A stretch of DNA of 64,000 nt from Mesorhizobium sp. LMG 17147 (lineage in GTDB: Bacteria > Pseudomonadota > Alphaproteobacteria > Rhizobiales > Rhizobiaceae), in NCBI RefSeq assembly GCF_024297145.1, contig NZ_JANCTC010000011.1:93866-157865 (forward strand). Direction: 5' to 3'. Below, one piece after another: positions 1 through 7,614 of this stretch (the stretch's first letter is position 1; the number at the start of each line of letters is the position of its first letter). The notes under the pieces are model-generated. The model was not told the origin of the DNA. It did no database searches and saw only the letters and a program-made list of their open reading frames with translations. Both the position numbers and the translations under genes were made by a program.

Positions 1-1329
1 TGCGAGGATTTTGACGGTTTTTCCGTTCCCGCATTGGTGATTGCCGGATGGGCCGACGGCTACCGCAACACGCCCTTGAAGGCGGTTGCCGGGATGCCGG
101 AGATGGCCTGGGGCCTGATCGGTCCATGGGTTCACAAGTATCCGCATTTTGCTGATCCGAAGCCCCGCGCCGATTTCCATGCCGAGGCAATTTCATGGTG
201 GCGGCATTGGTTGTGCGCAGAAGACAACAAGGTGGAGAATACGCCGAGGCTGCGTGCTTATATCCTGGACGGGCCGCGACCCGGCCGCCGGCGCGAGACC
301 GACCCGGGCTATTGGGTTGCCATGGACAGATGGGACGTTCCCGACATACTCGTCCTTAGCCTGGACGCTTGGGGCAGGCTCGCTCGGAGCACTTCATCGC
401 ATGCTGAAGAAAAAATCCTCCTGCACTCTCCTCAGGATACAGGCACCGCTGCGGGAGATTTCTTCCCGCGGAGGCCGGATTCGGAAATGGCCGGCGACCA
501 GCGTGTTGACGATGCTGGATCAATCACCTTCGACAGCGCCGTCCTTGCTGAGGAATGCGTCGTGTTTGGCCAGCCGCTCGCAAAGCTGTCGCTTTCCAGT
601 GATGCCAACTTTGCCAACCTTGCCGTCAGGCTCGTCGACGTTCATCCCGACGGTGCGGCGATGCGCGTCAGCTACGGTGTGCTCAATCTAGCGCATCGCA
701 GCGGCAATGCCGCCCCGCAGCCTCTGAAGCCGGGCGAGACGGTCGAGATCGAGTTGATGCTCGATGCATGCGGCTACCGTTTTGCGCCCGGCCACCGTCT
801 GCGTCTGTCCTTGTCGAGCGCCTATTGGCCGACGATCCTGCCCCAGCCCTGCGACGCAACGCTGACGATCGATCTCGCCACGCTGCGATTGGAACTGCCG
901 CTGCTTGGCGAGCATCGAAGGGTCGAAATCCCGCAGCCATCCAATCCCGATCCTCTGCCCCGTTACGAAGTCCTGACAGACGGATCGTCGGACCGCTCTG
1001 TTGAACGCGATCTGCAAAATGGCGTGACGCGCTATCGGGTGCACGAGGACACAGGTCTTAGCCGCCATCCGGGCAACGGCTTGTGCACGCGCGACATCCG
1101 GCAGGAGGTATGGTCGATAGCGCCCGATAACCCGCTGTCGCTGACGGCAGAGATCCGCTGGACGTGCCGTGCCGAGCGGGAAGGCTGGCGAACGCAGAGC
1201 CATTGCACCACGCATCTCTCCTGCACGGCGACCGAGTGGGTGGTTTCGCAACGAATCGAAGCACTGGAGGACGGCCGCAAGGTGTTTGAGCGCGAGCGCA
1301 ATTCCCGCATCCCGCGTGACCACATGTAA
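1..1329 (+). CDS. CocE/NonD-type hydrolase, 5' end outside the window
   Basis: The reading frame is open from base 1, so the start and the N-terminal half lie upstream; 442 residues are visible. Known family: Xaa-Pro dipeptidyl-peptidase/cocaine-esterase-like alpha/beta hydrolases that cleave ester or amide bonds. The remaining catalytic residues are visible as the Asp in GWADGY (residue 19 of the fragment) and the His in GPWVHKY (residue 45), matching the family's GWxDG and GPWxH motifs. The nucleophile Ser must be upstream. Residues about 140-300 form the C-terminal jelly-roll domain (RLVDVHPDG, GHRLRLSLSSAYWP). After that comes about 130 residues of beta-rich tail. Substrate cannot be told from this part. 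It is followed after 3 bases by an AraC remnant. Confidence 0.85.
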   Translation, partial: CEDFDGFSVPALVIAGWADGYRNTPLKAVAGMPEMAWGLIGPWVHKYPHFADPKPRADFHAEAISWWRHWLCAEDNKVENTPRLRAYILDGPRPGRRRETDPGYWVAMDRWDVPDILVLSLDAWGRLARSTSSHAEEKILLHSPQDTGTAAGDFFPRRPDSEMAGDQRVDDAGSITFDSAVLAEECVVFGQPLAKLSLSSDANFANLAVRLVDVHPDGAAMRVSYGVLNLAHRSGNAAPQPLKPGETVEIELMLDACGYRFAPGHRLRLSLSSAYWPTILPQPCDATLTIDLATLRLELPLLGEHRRVEIPQPSNPDPLPRYEVLTDGSSDRSVERDLQNGVTRYRVHEDTGLSRHPGNGLCTRDIRQEVWSIAPDNPLSLTAEIRWTCRAEREGWRTQSHCTTHLSCTATEWVVSQRIEALEDGRKVFERERNSRIPRDHM

Positions 1330-1332
1330 TAG

Positions 1333-1416
1333 ATCGCCTATCGCTGCGGCTGCGGCAATGCCGGGCATTTCAGCCGGGTGTTTCGCCAGCACACCGGCAT
1401 CACCCCGACCCAGTAA
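1333..1416 (+). pseudogene. AraC-family regulator, C-terminal HTH remnant
   Basis: A 27-codon frame reads as the last recognition helix of an AraC/XylS regulator: AYRCGCGNAGHFSRVFRQHTG then ITPTQ and a stop. The usual family sequence is A..CGFgn.SHFSRaFRr.fG.sP. No start codon or first helix-turn-helix precedes it, because the upstream stop codon belongs to the hydrolase and an in-frame TAG stands at 1330-1332. It is a leftover of a deleted regulator rather than a gene. Confidence 0.6.
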
Positions 1417-1561
1417 GGCATCCGAACCGATGCGCAAGCGGCTCTACCAATGCGTGAACTAATGCGTGACGTGAGTTCGTAACCGGATGGAGCTGCGCCA
1501 AGTCCGATTTCTGCTCGATACTCCCGAAATCCGAGATGCTGCTATATCCCTAAGCCAGGAA

Positions 1562-1852
1562 TTAATCTCGTTCATCGTCCTTAGTTTCGCCAGCCCATAC
1601 GAGAGAATACGAGGGAAACGGGTTGGCGAACCACCCGCTAACGTATTGATTTCCTGTGGGGAACTTTGTCCCTCCGCGCCCACCATTGGCTCCTGCTGCC
1701 ATTGCCCGCCGGTGCGCAGGAAAGCTCGGCCTGAGCTCCGGCAGCAGCGGCAATTCGACCACAACCGGCTGGCTGCGCACCTTGTTTTTGTCTGTCTTGC
1801 CCGACTTGATCCGGATCCACTTCTCCACGGGTCGGACTGCCCAGTAAGGCAA
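1562..1852 (-). pseudogene. possible tyrosine-recombinase (integrase) remnant
   Basis: On the minus strand a frame carries WIRIKSGKTDK followed by VVELPLLPELR, which resembles the beta-sheet region of phage-type integrases (short basic strand, KT, then iPilPEL), and later NQYVSGWFANPF, resembling the G.GNWFR stretch. The catalytic R, HxxR and Y boxes of an intact recombinase are not found in one frame, and stops and frame changes interrupt both sides. I infer a decayed integrase. The remaining sequence between 1417 and 2148 shows no convincing gene. Confidence 0.35.
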
Positions 1853-2160
1853 AGGGCGGCTGCGGGTGAAAATAGGACAGGAGAAGAGGCCGATCTCGTC
1901 CGCGTTCTGCGCAGAGGGTGAGCGTGTGCCATAGACCAGGCGAGTGACGTTCGTTCAACCCACCGGCTGGACCGAGCGGGCCGTCGCCTGAGTAGCACTC
2001 GCCGTGTCCGTCGTAACCGACGGCTTTTGTCGGATAGCGCACTGGCTTCATGCGGTCTTGACGTCGAAAATCGGCCTTCACATATTTTCCGCAGGTCGCT
2101 GCCGATTGCTGGGGCGACCATCCTCAACCACCTGAAATCGTTCAAAAATTGGAGGTTTCG

Positions 2161-2466
2161 ATGAGCGAGAGAACATTTGAGAGTCCCGTGTTCGTGAGAG
2201 CCGCGGAAGGTCTCATTCAAGAGATCGCCTGTCTTGAGGATGCTTTCGATTTTCTCAACGAATGGCCGAAGCATCGGCGAGGCGTGATCTACGAAACGGC
2301 AAAGCGCGCGTGTCACCGCGCCTACGACGGTCTCATACCGTTAAAAGTTGCGCGGGATGCGTTCGCCGGCTTTGCCCGCTCCGTGAAGATCCTCGAGGAC
2401 GTCGCAACGGCGATGCCTTGGGTGGCGGCCGCAAAGTCGGGCGAGACGGGCGGCGTTGCCGCCTGA
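2161..2466 (+). CDS. DUF982 family protein (copy 1)
   Basis: A 101-residue soluble protein with the DUF982 layout common in Rhizobiales: an aromatic/acidic N-terminus (FESPVFVRAAEG), a central segment with a conserved W (FLNEWPKHRRG) and a C-terminal helix (ARDAFAGFARSVKIL). Function of the family is unknown. ATG 2161 is chosen because GGAGG at 2151-2155 sits 5 bases upstream; an in-frame TTG at 2149 has no ribosome site. It is followed 21 bases later by a paralogue, so the two are probably co-transcribed. Confidence 0.8.
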   Translation: MSERTFESPVFVRAAEGLIQEIACLEDAFDFLNEWPKHRRGVIYETAKRACHRAYDGLIPLKVARDAFAGFARSVKILEDVATAMPWVAAAKSGETGGVAA

Positions 2467-2487
2467 CCGTTTCGGAGGGAGGAAATC

Positions 2488-2772
2488 ATGCTTTCTCAGC
2501 CCTTCGAAAAGCCCGTTCGCGTCTGGGTCGGACTCGGGTTCCCGAGGCAGCTGAATTCGATCGTGGATGCCTACCAGTTCGTCACTGACTGGTGCGGGAA
2601 CAGCCCTGAACAAAGGGCTGCGATCCGCGCCTGTAAAGCCGCATTGGCCGGCGAGATCGACGCGGAGACGGCGCGCGGCGTTCTCGTGCAGTTCGCCAGG
2701 AAGAAAGACATCCTGGTCGAAGACGGAATGATGCCGCTGGTCACTACTACCGGGCAGGTTCTGCAAGCTTGA
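2488..2772 (+). CDS. DUF982 family protein (copy 2)
   Basis: A 94-residue DUF982 protein, paralogous to its upstream neighbour: FEKPVRVWVGLG start, YQFVTDWCGNSPEQRAAI in the middle (the conserved W followed by R) and a C-terminal helix with ARGVLVQFARKKDIL. A strong ribosome site (GGAGGGAGGAAA) lies just before ATG 2488. Tandem DUF982 genes are common in Mesorhizobium and Rhizobium; no biochemical role is established. Confidence 0.8.
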   Translation: MLSQPFEKPVRVWVGLGFPRQLNSIVDAYQFVTDWCGNSPEQRAAIRACKAALAGEIDAETARGVLVQFARKKDILVEDGMMPLVTTTGQVLQA

Positions 2773-2952
2773 TCCGCGGGCGGTTTCAGAGGCGGTGGCC
2801 ATCGGGCCGCCGCCCAAAAGGTGCGCCGTGCGAAAACGCGCGCGTCGATGCGCCGGCAGAGTTTGCTGGCGGTTTCTATGTGCACCGCACTCCACTGGGC
2901 GGTGAGCAAGGTTAAGGTCACAAGCTGTCAGACGTTGCGCCCGTTTCGCTGA

Positions 2953-3055
2953 CTAGATGGGGTAACGGACCGCCAAGCAGGCCGCGAGCGGAGCGCGCCA
3001 CTCAAGCGCCGTCGCAAAGTGAGCCGCCCGCTTAGCGGCCCATTACCCCGCCTAG
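2953..3055. repeat. 103-bp hairpin element with 29-nt arms
   Basis: Arms at 2953-2981 (begins CTAGATGGGGTAACGG) and 3027-3055 (ends CCCATTACCCCGCCTAG) are inverted copies agreeing at 23 of 29 positions, with a 45-nt loop. Five of the six mismatches would be G-U pairs in a minus-strand RNA, so pairing is better in that transcript. Size and shape recall rhizobial palindromic intergenic elements such as RIME. It fills much of the otherwise geneless 2773-3121 stretch. Counted by eye. Confidence 0.55.
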
Positions 3056-3121
3056 GTAAGACGTGGCGCCGCGAGCGCCAATGGAGTAATCTTGCCCCAT
3101 CAGTTCTCGGGAGTAAGAGCC

Positions 3122-3760
3122 ATGAACGCAGTTCCTCGATGGCGGCTCGCAGGCGACTGGTTCGACATCTGCAGCTGCGACATCCCTTGTCCTTGCGAAT
3201 TTGCACAGCGGCCGACCGGCAATCACTGCCAGGGCGTGCTCGCCTGGCACGTGCGTGAGGGCCAATACGGCGACGTGAAGCTCGACGGCCTGACGCTGGT
3301 GGCGCTCGGAGAGTTCGAAGGCAATCTCTGGGCCGGCGAGGCAAAGGCCGTCATGGGCATGTACCTTGATGAGAAGGCCAACGAGAAGCAGCGCGAGGCG
3401 CTGCAGACCATCTTCGGCGGGCAGGCCGGCGGCTGGCCGGCGGGCTTTGCCGCCAACATTGGCGAAATGCGCGGCATGGAGTTTGTGCCGATCGCCTTCG
3501 AGGTGGCGGGCGACCTCGCCACCTGGCGGGTCGAGATCCCTGGCCGCGTCGTCGGGCGTGCGGAAGCGCTTTCGGGGCCGACTACCCCACCCGGCAAGCG
3601 CGTGCAGACGATCTACCCACCGGGCTCCGAGGTCGGTCCCGGCCAGGTTGCCACCTGGGGCCGTTCCGTCGAGGTCAGCACCAAGGGCTTCGGCCTCGAC
3701 TGGACGGGCACTGCCCGCTCGAGCAAGCACATACCGTTCGAGTGGACCGGCCCGAGCTAA
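3122..3760 (+). CDS. DUF1326 domain protein
   Basis: A 212-residue protein. Its N-terminus has a striking cysteine cluster, FDICSCDIPCPCEF (Cys 17, 19, 23, 25) with a further Cys at 36, which suggests metal or thiol chemistry; the family (DUF1326) has no established reaction. No signal peptide is visible. ATG 3122 is chosen over an upstream in-frame start at 3092 because GGGAG lies 9 bases before it and the family begins with W-x-L-x-GdWfd. The next gene starts 4 bases after the stop, and DUF1326-DUF2182 pairs are common, so the two proteins probably work together. Confidence 0.85.
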   Translation: MNAVPRWRLAGDWFDICSCDIPCPCEFAQRPTGNHCQGVLAWHVREGQYGDVKLDGLTLVALGEFEGNLWAGEAKAVMGMYLDEKANEKQREALQTIFGGQAGGWPAGFAANIGEMRGMEFVPIAFEVAGDLATWRVEIPGRVVGRAEALSGPTTPPGKRVQTIYPPGSEVGPGQVATWGRSVEVSTKGFGLDWTGTARSSKHIPFEWTGPS

Positions 3761-3764
3761 GGCG

Positions 3765-4637
3765 GTGGCAGACCCACGCGCCATCGGCCGGTTCTCCTTG
3801 CCGCCGCTTGTCAGAAGGCTGGGCGGCGTGCCACTCGGCCTGCTTGCTTCCCTCGCGCTGCTGACGGCGGCAGCCTGGGCGGTCACGCTCTACCAAACCC
3901 TCAGCATGAACATGCCGATGGGCATTACCGTGCGCGGCCGGATGGAAGGCGTGGAGGGTATGGCCGGCATGGCGATGGGCGGCATCGCCGCCGAGCCTTG
4001 GTCGATCGGCAACGCCGCCGTGTTTCTCGCGGTATGGACCGTGATGATGGCGGCGATGATGCTGCCTGCTGCTGTGCCGATGATCTTCATGTTCGCGTCG
4101 GCACAGTCAAGGCGCGAACGCCGCGTTGCAGTTCCGACCTGGATCTTCGTCGCCGGCTATATCCTCGTCTGGGCTGGGGCCGGCTTTCTAGTGTATGCGC
4201 TGGTCCAGCTCGGCAGCGATATCGCGATGAGCTTCGATCCGCCTCAGCGTTCGCGTTGGGCGCCGCTCGCGCTCGGCGCCACGCTCGCAGCGGCTGGGCT
4301 CTACCAGTTCACGGCGGCCAAGCACATCTGCCTCGGGCACTGCCGCTCGCCACTGGCCTTCATTGCCGAGCACTGGCGCGACGGGCGGATCGGCGCCCTT
4401 CGCATGGGGCTGCGGCACGGCCTTTACTGTCTCGGCTGCTGCTGGGCGCTGTTTGCCGTTCTGGTCGCGGCCGGTGTCATGAGCCTCGCCTGGATGCTGC
4501 TTTTGACGCTGGTCGTCTTCGTCGAGAAGCTGTTGCCGCGCGGCCGCCGCTTCGAGGCGACGGTGGGGATTGCGTTGCTCGTGCTCGGTATCGCGGTGGC
4601 GAGCGGCGCGGTGGCGATGCCATGGATGGCAGGGTAG
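3765..4637 (+). CDS. DUF2182 predicted metal-binding membrane protein
   Basis: A 290-residue protein with about six membrane segments: residues 19-42, a segment with the WTVMMAAMMLPAAVPM signature of the family, and further helices to the C-terminus. Possible metal ligands are visible in KHICLGHC and in GLYCLGCCWA, plus Met-rich loops (MNMPMG, GMAGMAMGG). Start GTG 3765 is inferred because it keeps the first membrane segment and lies 4 bases behind DUF1326; the first ATG would delete that segment. Known family, unknown function; the tight coupling suggests a soluble-plus-membrane metal-handling pair. Confidence 0.8.
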   Translation: MADPRAIGRFSLPPLVRRLGGVPLGLLASLALLTAAAWAVTLYQTLSMNMPMGITVRGRMEGVEGMAGMAMGGIAAEPWSIGNAAVFLAVWTVMMAAMMLPAAVPMIFMFASAQSRRERRVAVPTWIFVAGYILVWAGAGFLVYALVQLGSDIAMSFDPPQRSRWAPLALGATLAAAGLYQFTAAKHICLGHCRSPLAFIAEHWRDGRIGALRMGLRHGLYCLGCCWALFAVLVAAGVMSLAWMLLLTLVVFVEKLLPRGRRFEATVGIALLVLGIAVASGAVAMPWMAG

Positions 4638-4654
4638 CGCCGACGACGGCTCGG

Positions 4655-4885
4655 CCCGACATTAACGGCGTCGGCAAGGAAGCGGGCCGAAGGGAAATGG
4701 TCTCTCCGTCGCGGGCGACCACCTCGAAGGGTCCGCCATGGATGTGCATGGGTGGATGAAGCCGTTCGGTGCCGATGAAACGCACTTTCAGGGTCTCGCC
4801 GACCTTCACGCGGATCCTCTCTGGCGCGAGCCGCTGGAGTGGAGCTTCTCGCCATCGGCACTTCGGCAAGTCCAGCCCGATAAGT
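4655..4885 (-). pseudogene. multicopper oxidase remnant
   Basis: On the minus strand one frame gives IRVKVGETLKVRFIG followed by HPPMHIHGGPFEVVARDGET, the type-2/type-3 copper ligand box HPMHIHG of multicopper oxidases. The sequence then continues in a different frame as PSARFLADAVNVGP, which is the next part of the same family (usually followed by GQRYD). The frame change is near 4700. Both ends are missing, so this is a short decayed fragment between DUF2182 and TetR. An intact-looking relative lies at 10.2-11.6 kb. Confidence 0.65.
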
Positions 4886-4945
4886 AAGTACTCCTGGCGG
4901 CCGCTATCAGGCGCCACGTCTGCCGCCGCCAAGGCCAATCCCGTT

Positions 4946-5559
4946 CTACGAATGGGAGCCTGATCTTTCCCAACCGCCGACACCGTTTCCCGCAATCCCC
5001 TGGAAGAGATCATCCGCTTGCGCCGGCGAAAGGTTCGTGTCGGTGGCGACCCACCAGGTGAGGACCGCAAGAAATGCGCCCGCGATGAACTGGACGGCGA
5101 ATTCGACGGGCACTCCACCTCCACCGACCCGCTTTTCGACAAGTTCTGCTCGAACGGCGCGCGCCGGATACGCTCGCGCAATTCGTCATAGATCGTGTCG
5201 CCGCTACTCGCAAGCAGCGCGTGGTGAAGCGACCGGAACGCAAGTGCGTGTTCGAACATGGGCAGGCTAAACGCAAACAGGCGAGCACCAATCTCCTGAC
5301 CTGCCGACATGCGCCCACGGCTTAGCGACCCCAGATGCGCCTCGATGGTCGCGCTGCGTAGAGCATCCTTGTCTGCGTAGTGGGTATAGAAGGTCGACCT
5401 GCCGACATTTGCTCTCTGGCAAATGTCGTCGACCGTGATGGCCGCATATGCGTGCTCCGGGATCAGGGCAATAAGCGCATCCTGCAGCAGCGCGCGCTTC
5501 CGCGCGACGCGGCGATCGATGGTGTTTGAGTCGCTCGTCCGGTCGATTCTTATGGTCAT
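4946..5559 (-). pseudogene. TetR-family regulator with an internal frameshift
   Basis: From ATG 5559 the product starts MTIRIDRTSD and has a good TetR DNA-binding domain (AYAAITVDDICQRANVGRSTFYTHYADKDAL). The frame is right up to RRAPFEQNLSKSG, then near 5111-5133 (a run of GGTGGAGGTGGAG on the minus strand) the family-like sequence continues in another frame: PVEFAVQFIAGAFLAVLTWW, then the end at TAG 4946. Full length would be about 204 residues, normal for TetR. So one short indel separates the two halves. It faces the methyltransferase genes, which it probably controlled. Either a real pseudogene or a sequencing error in the GGT/GGA run. Confidence 0.75.
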
Positions 5560-5616
5560 CGCCACTTTCGGCGCCTGCTTCTGGACATTCAAAGGTCTGG
5601 CGTCCGGAATCTCATG

Positions 5617-5633
5617 CTGGACATTGTGTCCAG
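5617..5633. promoter_or_regulatory. perfect palindrome, candidate TetR operator
   Basis: CTGGACA-TTG-TGTCCAG is a perfect 7-bp inverted repeat with 3-base spacer in the 139-bp divergent region between the TetR gene (start 5559) and the small ORF/methyltransferase pair (start 5699). One more flanking pair (AT...AT) extends it. TetR regulators commonly bind such a site next to their own gene. Half-sites CTGGACA also occur at 5581-5587. Binding is inferred. Confidence 0.6.
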
Positions 5634-5698
5634 TATGATACGCCAAGTCCAGAAGCTCAAATCGTATATTGGACGGGCCGCAACGGAAGATCGCCGAC

Positions 5699-5845
5699 AT
5701 GCACTTATCTGGTCACGGCGCCGGCAACGGACGGCATTCGCGCGACGGCGTGATCGCGATGGCCCTGCTTGCCAAACTGTCGCTCGTCGCCGGCTTCCTC
5801 TTTCTGGCCAATTTTGGCATGGGCTACATCGGCGCCGGCGCCTAG
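5699..5845 (+). CDS. small membrane peptide, 48 aa
   Basis: ATG 5699 opens a 48-codon frame: a polar start (MHLSGHGAGNGRHSRDG) and then one hydrophobic segment (ALLAKLSLVAGFLFLANFGMG). Its TAG stop abuts the GTG start of the methyltransferase with no base between, which suggests translational coupling. I do not recognise a family. No strong ribosome site is visible (GGAAGA at 5685). It could be a real small membrane protein or a leader; evidence is position and hydrophobic pattern only. Confidence 0.4.
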   Translation: MHLSGHGAGNGRHSRDGVIAMALLAKLSLVAGFLFLANFGMGYIGAGA

Positions 5846-6574
5846 GTGGCGGCATTCCACGGCCTTATTCTAGCGGCAGTCGCGATCGTATTGCTGTGGG
5901 GCTTCCTTTCTCGCATAGGCCTCGGCGGAAAAGGCACGCATGGCGCGAGCGACAGGGGGATCGGCATCGTCCTGCATCGGGCGGCGGGCTATGACTGGCT
6001 TGCGCGCGTTCTGACCTTCGGCTGCGAGGGGCGGTTTCGCGAGCACATGCTTCGCTTGGCGAAGCTCCGGCCCGGCGAAGCGGTGCTTGATGTCGCCTGC
6101 GGAACGGGAACCCTTGCGATTGCCGCGAAGCGGCTAGTGGGTTCTGATGGAAGCGTCACGGGCGTCGATGCATCGGCTGAAATGATCGAGAGGGCGCGCG
6201 CCAAGGCCAAAAGGTCTGGCCTCGATCTGACTTTCGTCAACGGGACGGCGCAGAAGCTTCCCTTCAAGGACGCGCAGTTCGACATTGTGATCGGCACGCT
6301 GATGCTGCATCATCTGTCGAAGCCCGTTCGATCGGCCTTCGTCCGCGAGGCAGCACGCGTCTTGAAGCCCACTGGCCGGCTGTTGCTTATCGATTTCGGC
6401 AGGCCGGTACGCAAGTCCAGATTGCCGAGACTTCATCGACATGGTCACGTGGACATGAATGGGATCGCCTCGTTGTTGACCGAGAGCGGATTCAAGGTCG
6501 GCGACATCGGCGCCGTCGGAACCAAGAACCTGAACTATGTTCGCGCGACGACGGACAAGGTCCGATCAGCGTGA
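5846..6574 (+). CDS. class I SAM-dependent methyltransferase, membrane-anchored
   Basis: 242 residues. Residues 5-22 form a membrane anchor (LILAAVAIVLLWGFL), then a UbiE/COQ5-like fold: VLDVACGTGTLAI (SAM motif I), VTGVDASAEMIERAR (motif II acidic residue), FVNGTAQKLPFKDAQFDIVI (motif IV), and MLHHL. It would transfer a methyl group from SAM to a lipid or small molecule at the inner face of the membrane; substrate unknown. GTG 5846 is chosen because it retains the anchor and is coupled to the preceding small ORF. Probably controlled by the divergent TetR gene through the palindrome at 5617. Confidence 0.75.
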   Translation: MAAFHGLILAAVAIVLLWGFLSRIGLGGKGTHGASDRGIGIVLHRAAGYDWLARVLTFGCEGRFREHMLRLAKLRPGEAVLDVACGTGTLAIAAKRLVGSDGSVTGVDASAEMIERARAKAKRSGLDLTFVNGTAQKLPFKDAQFDIVIGTLMLHHLSKPVRSAFVREAARVLKPTGRLLLIDFGRPVRKSRLPRLHRHGHVDMNGIASLLTESGFKVGDIGAVGTKNLNYVRATTDKVRSA

Positions 6575-6807
6575 CCGAGGCATGCGACAGCCGCCAGACT
6601 TAAGCGTCGCCCCGAAAAGTCACGCGACATGGAGCCCGGGACTCGAAGGCATTGCAGTCTGGCGGGTCGTGCGAACTGAGCGCCGGCCTTGCCGACTCGT
6701 GGCAGGGTCGTCGACGTGGGTCGTGACGGCAAGCCCCTGATCCGCATGTCCTTGCTGATCTCGGCCGAAGCCCGCCGCGGCGGCCAACGCCTCGGCGCTT
6801 CAATCGG

Positions 6808-6924
6808 TCAGTGTTGTAGATGTTTGACAAGCGCCGCGATCGCGAGCACGAGGGCGACCAACGCCAGGATCCAGATGAGGCCCATCCCGCCCATCAACCA
6901 CATGCCCTCTGACCCATCCATCAT
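6808..6924 (-). CDS. small single-pass membrane protein, 38 aa
   Basis: MMDGSEGMWLMGGMG is followed by a hydrophobic helix (LIWILALVALVLAIAALV) and a KHLQH tail. Met/Gly-rich start plus single helix is seen in small proteins near copper oxidases. ATG 6924 has GAGGA 8 bases upstream; a longer reading to 7047 has no membrane-protein character. It follows the copper/thiol genes on the same strand after 135 bases, so it may be the last member of that unit. The 6575-6807 stretch upstream of it shows nothing. Confidence 0.5.
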   Translation of the reverse strand: MMDGSEGMWLMGGMGLIWILALVALVLAIAALVKHLQH

Positions 6925-7059
6925 GGAAATGATCCTCTGGCGCGAAGGCTGAGTTCGCCGCCCACGATTGGCGAGTGCTAAGTTAAGTCGCCGGCAACCT
7001 CCGCCAAGACAACGGTGATTCCGGTTACAGAACGGGGAAAGATGCATACTCCGGCAATT

Positions 7060-7614
7060 CTACATTCCCCCGCCGCAGCCGTCGGACAAGTCCCATACGT
7101 TCACAATTTGCCTGCCGTCAAAGCCGTGTTCGTGGATCAGGTATTTCGCCAGTCCGCCATACACTCTCCAGCGCCAGCACGGGCAGCAGCAGGGGCCCTT
7201 CTCCTCGGAATTGGCCATCGCGTAATCGTATGCCTTCTGCTCGTCCCCGGTGAGCTTCAGATCGTAGTAAGGCAGCATCTGCTGCGCGGTCGCCGCCGGT
7301 ATGTCGTACGGGTCGCTGGGGATCATCGGGATGGCGCGATATTGGGTAAGCCCATTTACCTGCTCGCGATAGCGTTTCAGTTCCATCGGGCTGCAGCACG
7401 AGCCCTTGATGCGCGCCATCGCGGGCATGGTCGCGATCGACTCGGTAAACTTGGCCGAGCAGGTGCTGTTGCCGCTCTCGCTGAGATCTTTGAAACGTTT
7501 GGTCAATTCGGGATCGTCGGCAGCGATTGCCAAATCCGGTCCGAGAAAGCCTGCAGCCGTGGCGGCGCCGAAGACGCCGAGAATGACCGTGCGTCGATTT
7601 GGGGTCCTTGTCAT
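7060..7614 (-). CDS. exported cysteine-rich protein (CCC-motif family)
   Basis: 184 residues with a Tat-like leader (NRRTVILGVFGAATAAGFLG...AIAA). The mature part has Cys 52, a GSCCSP pair (73, 74), a remarkable PCCCPCWRW cluster (142, 143, 144, 146) and DGCGGG at the C-terminus. I recognise the arrangement as recurring in conserved hypothetical proteins but cannot name a family. The clusters suggest binding of a soft metal such as copper, or a disulfide network. ATG 7614 overlaps the DsbA stop by 4 bases (ATGA), so it is translated with DsbA and may be its folding client. The clustered Cys plus DsbA, SCO1 and TlpA neighbours support an extracytoplasmic role. Confidence 0.75.
   Translation of the reverse strand: MTRTPNRRTVILGVFGAATAAGFLGPDLAIAADDPELTKRFKDLSESGNSTCSAKFTESIATMPAMARIKGSCCSPMELKRYREQVNGLTQYRAIPMIPSDPYDIPAATAQQMLPYYDLKLTGDEQKAYDYAMANSEEKGPCCCPCWRWRVYGGLAKYLIHEHGFDGRQIVNVWDLSDGCGGGM

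Noticed and set aside
3366..4637. 423-residue version of the DUF2182 gene
   Set aside because: Its first 133 codons lie in the wrong frame of DUF1326; GTG 3765 starts the membrane protein.
4477..5700. A single 407-codon minus-strand gene
   Set aside because: The frame joins a TetR N-terminus, an out-of-frame stretch and an oxidase fragment by chance; family patterns show three separate pieces.
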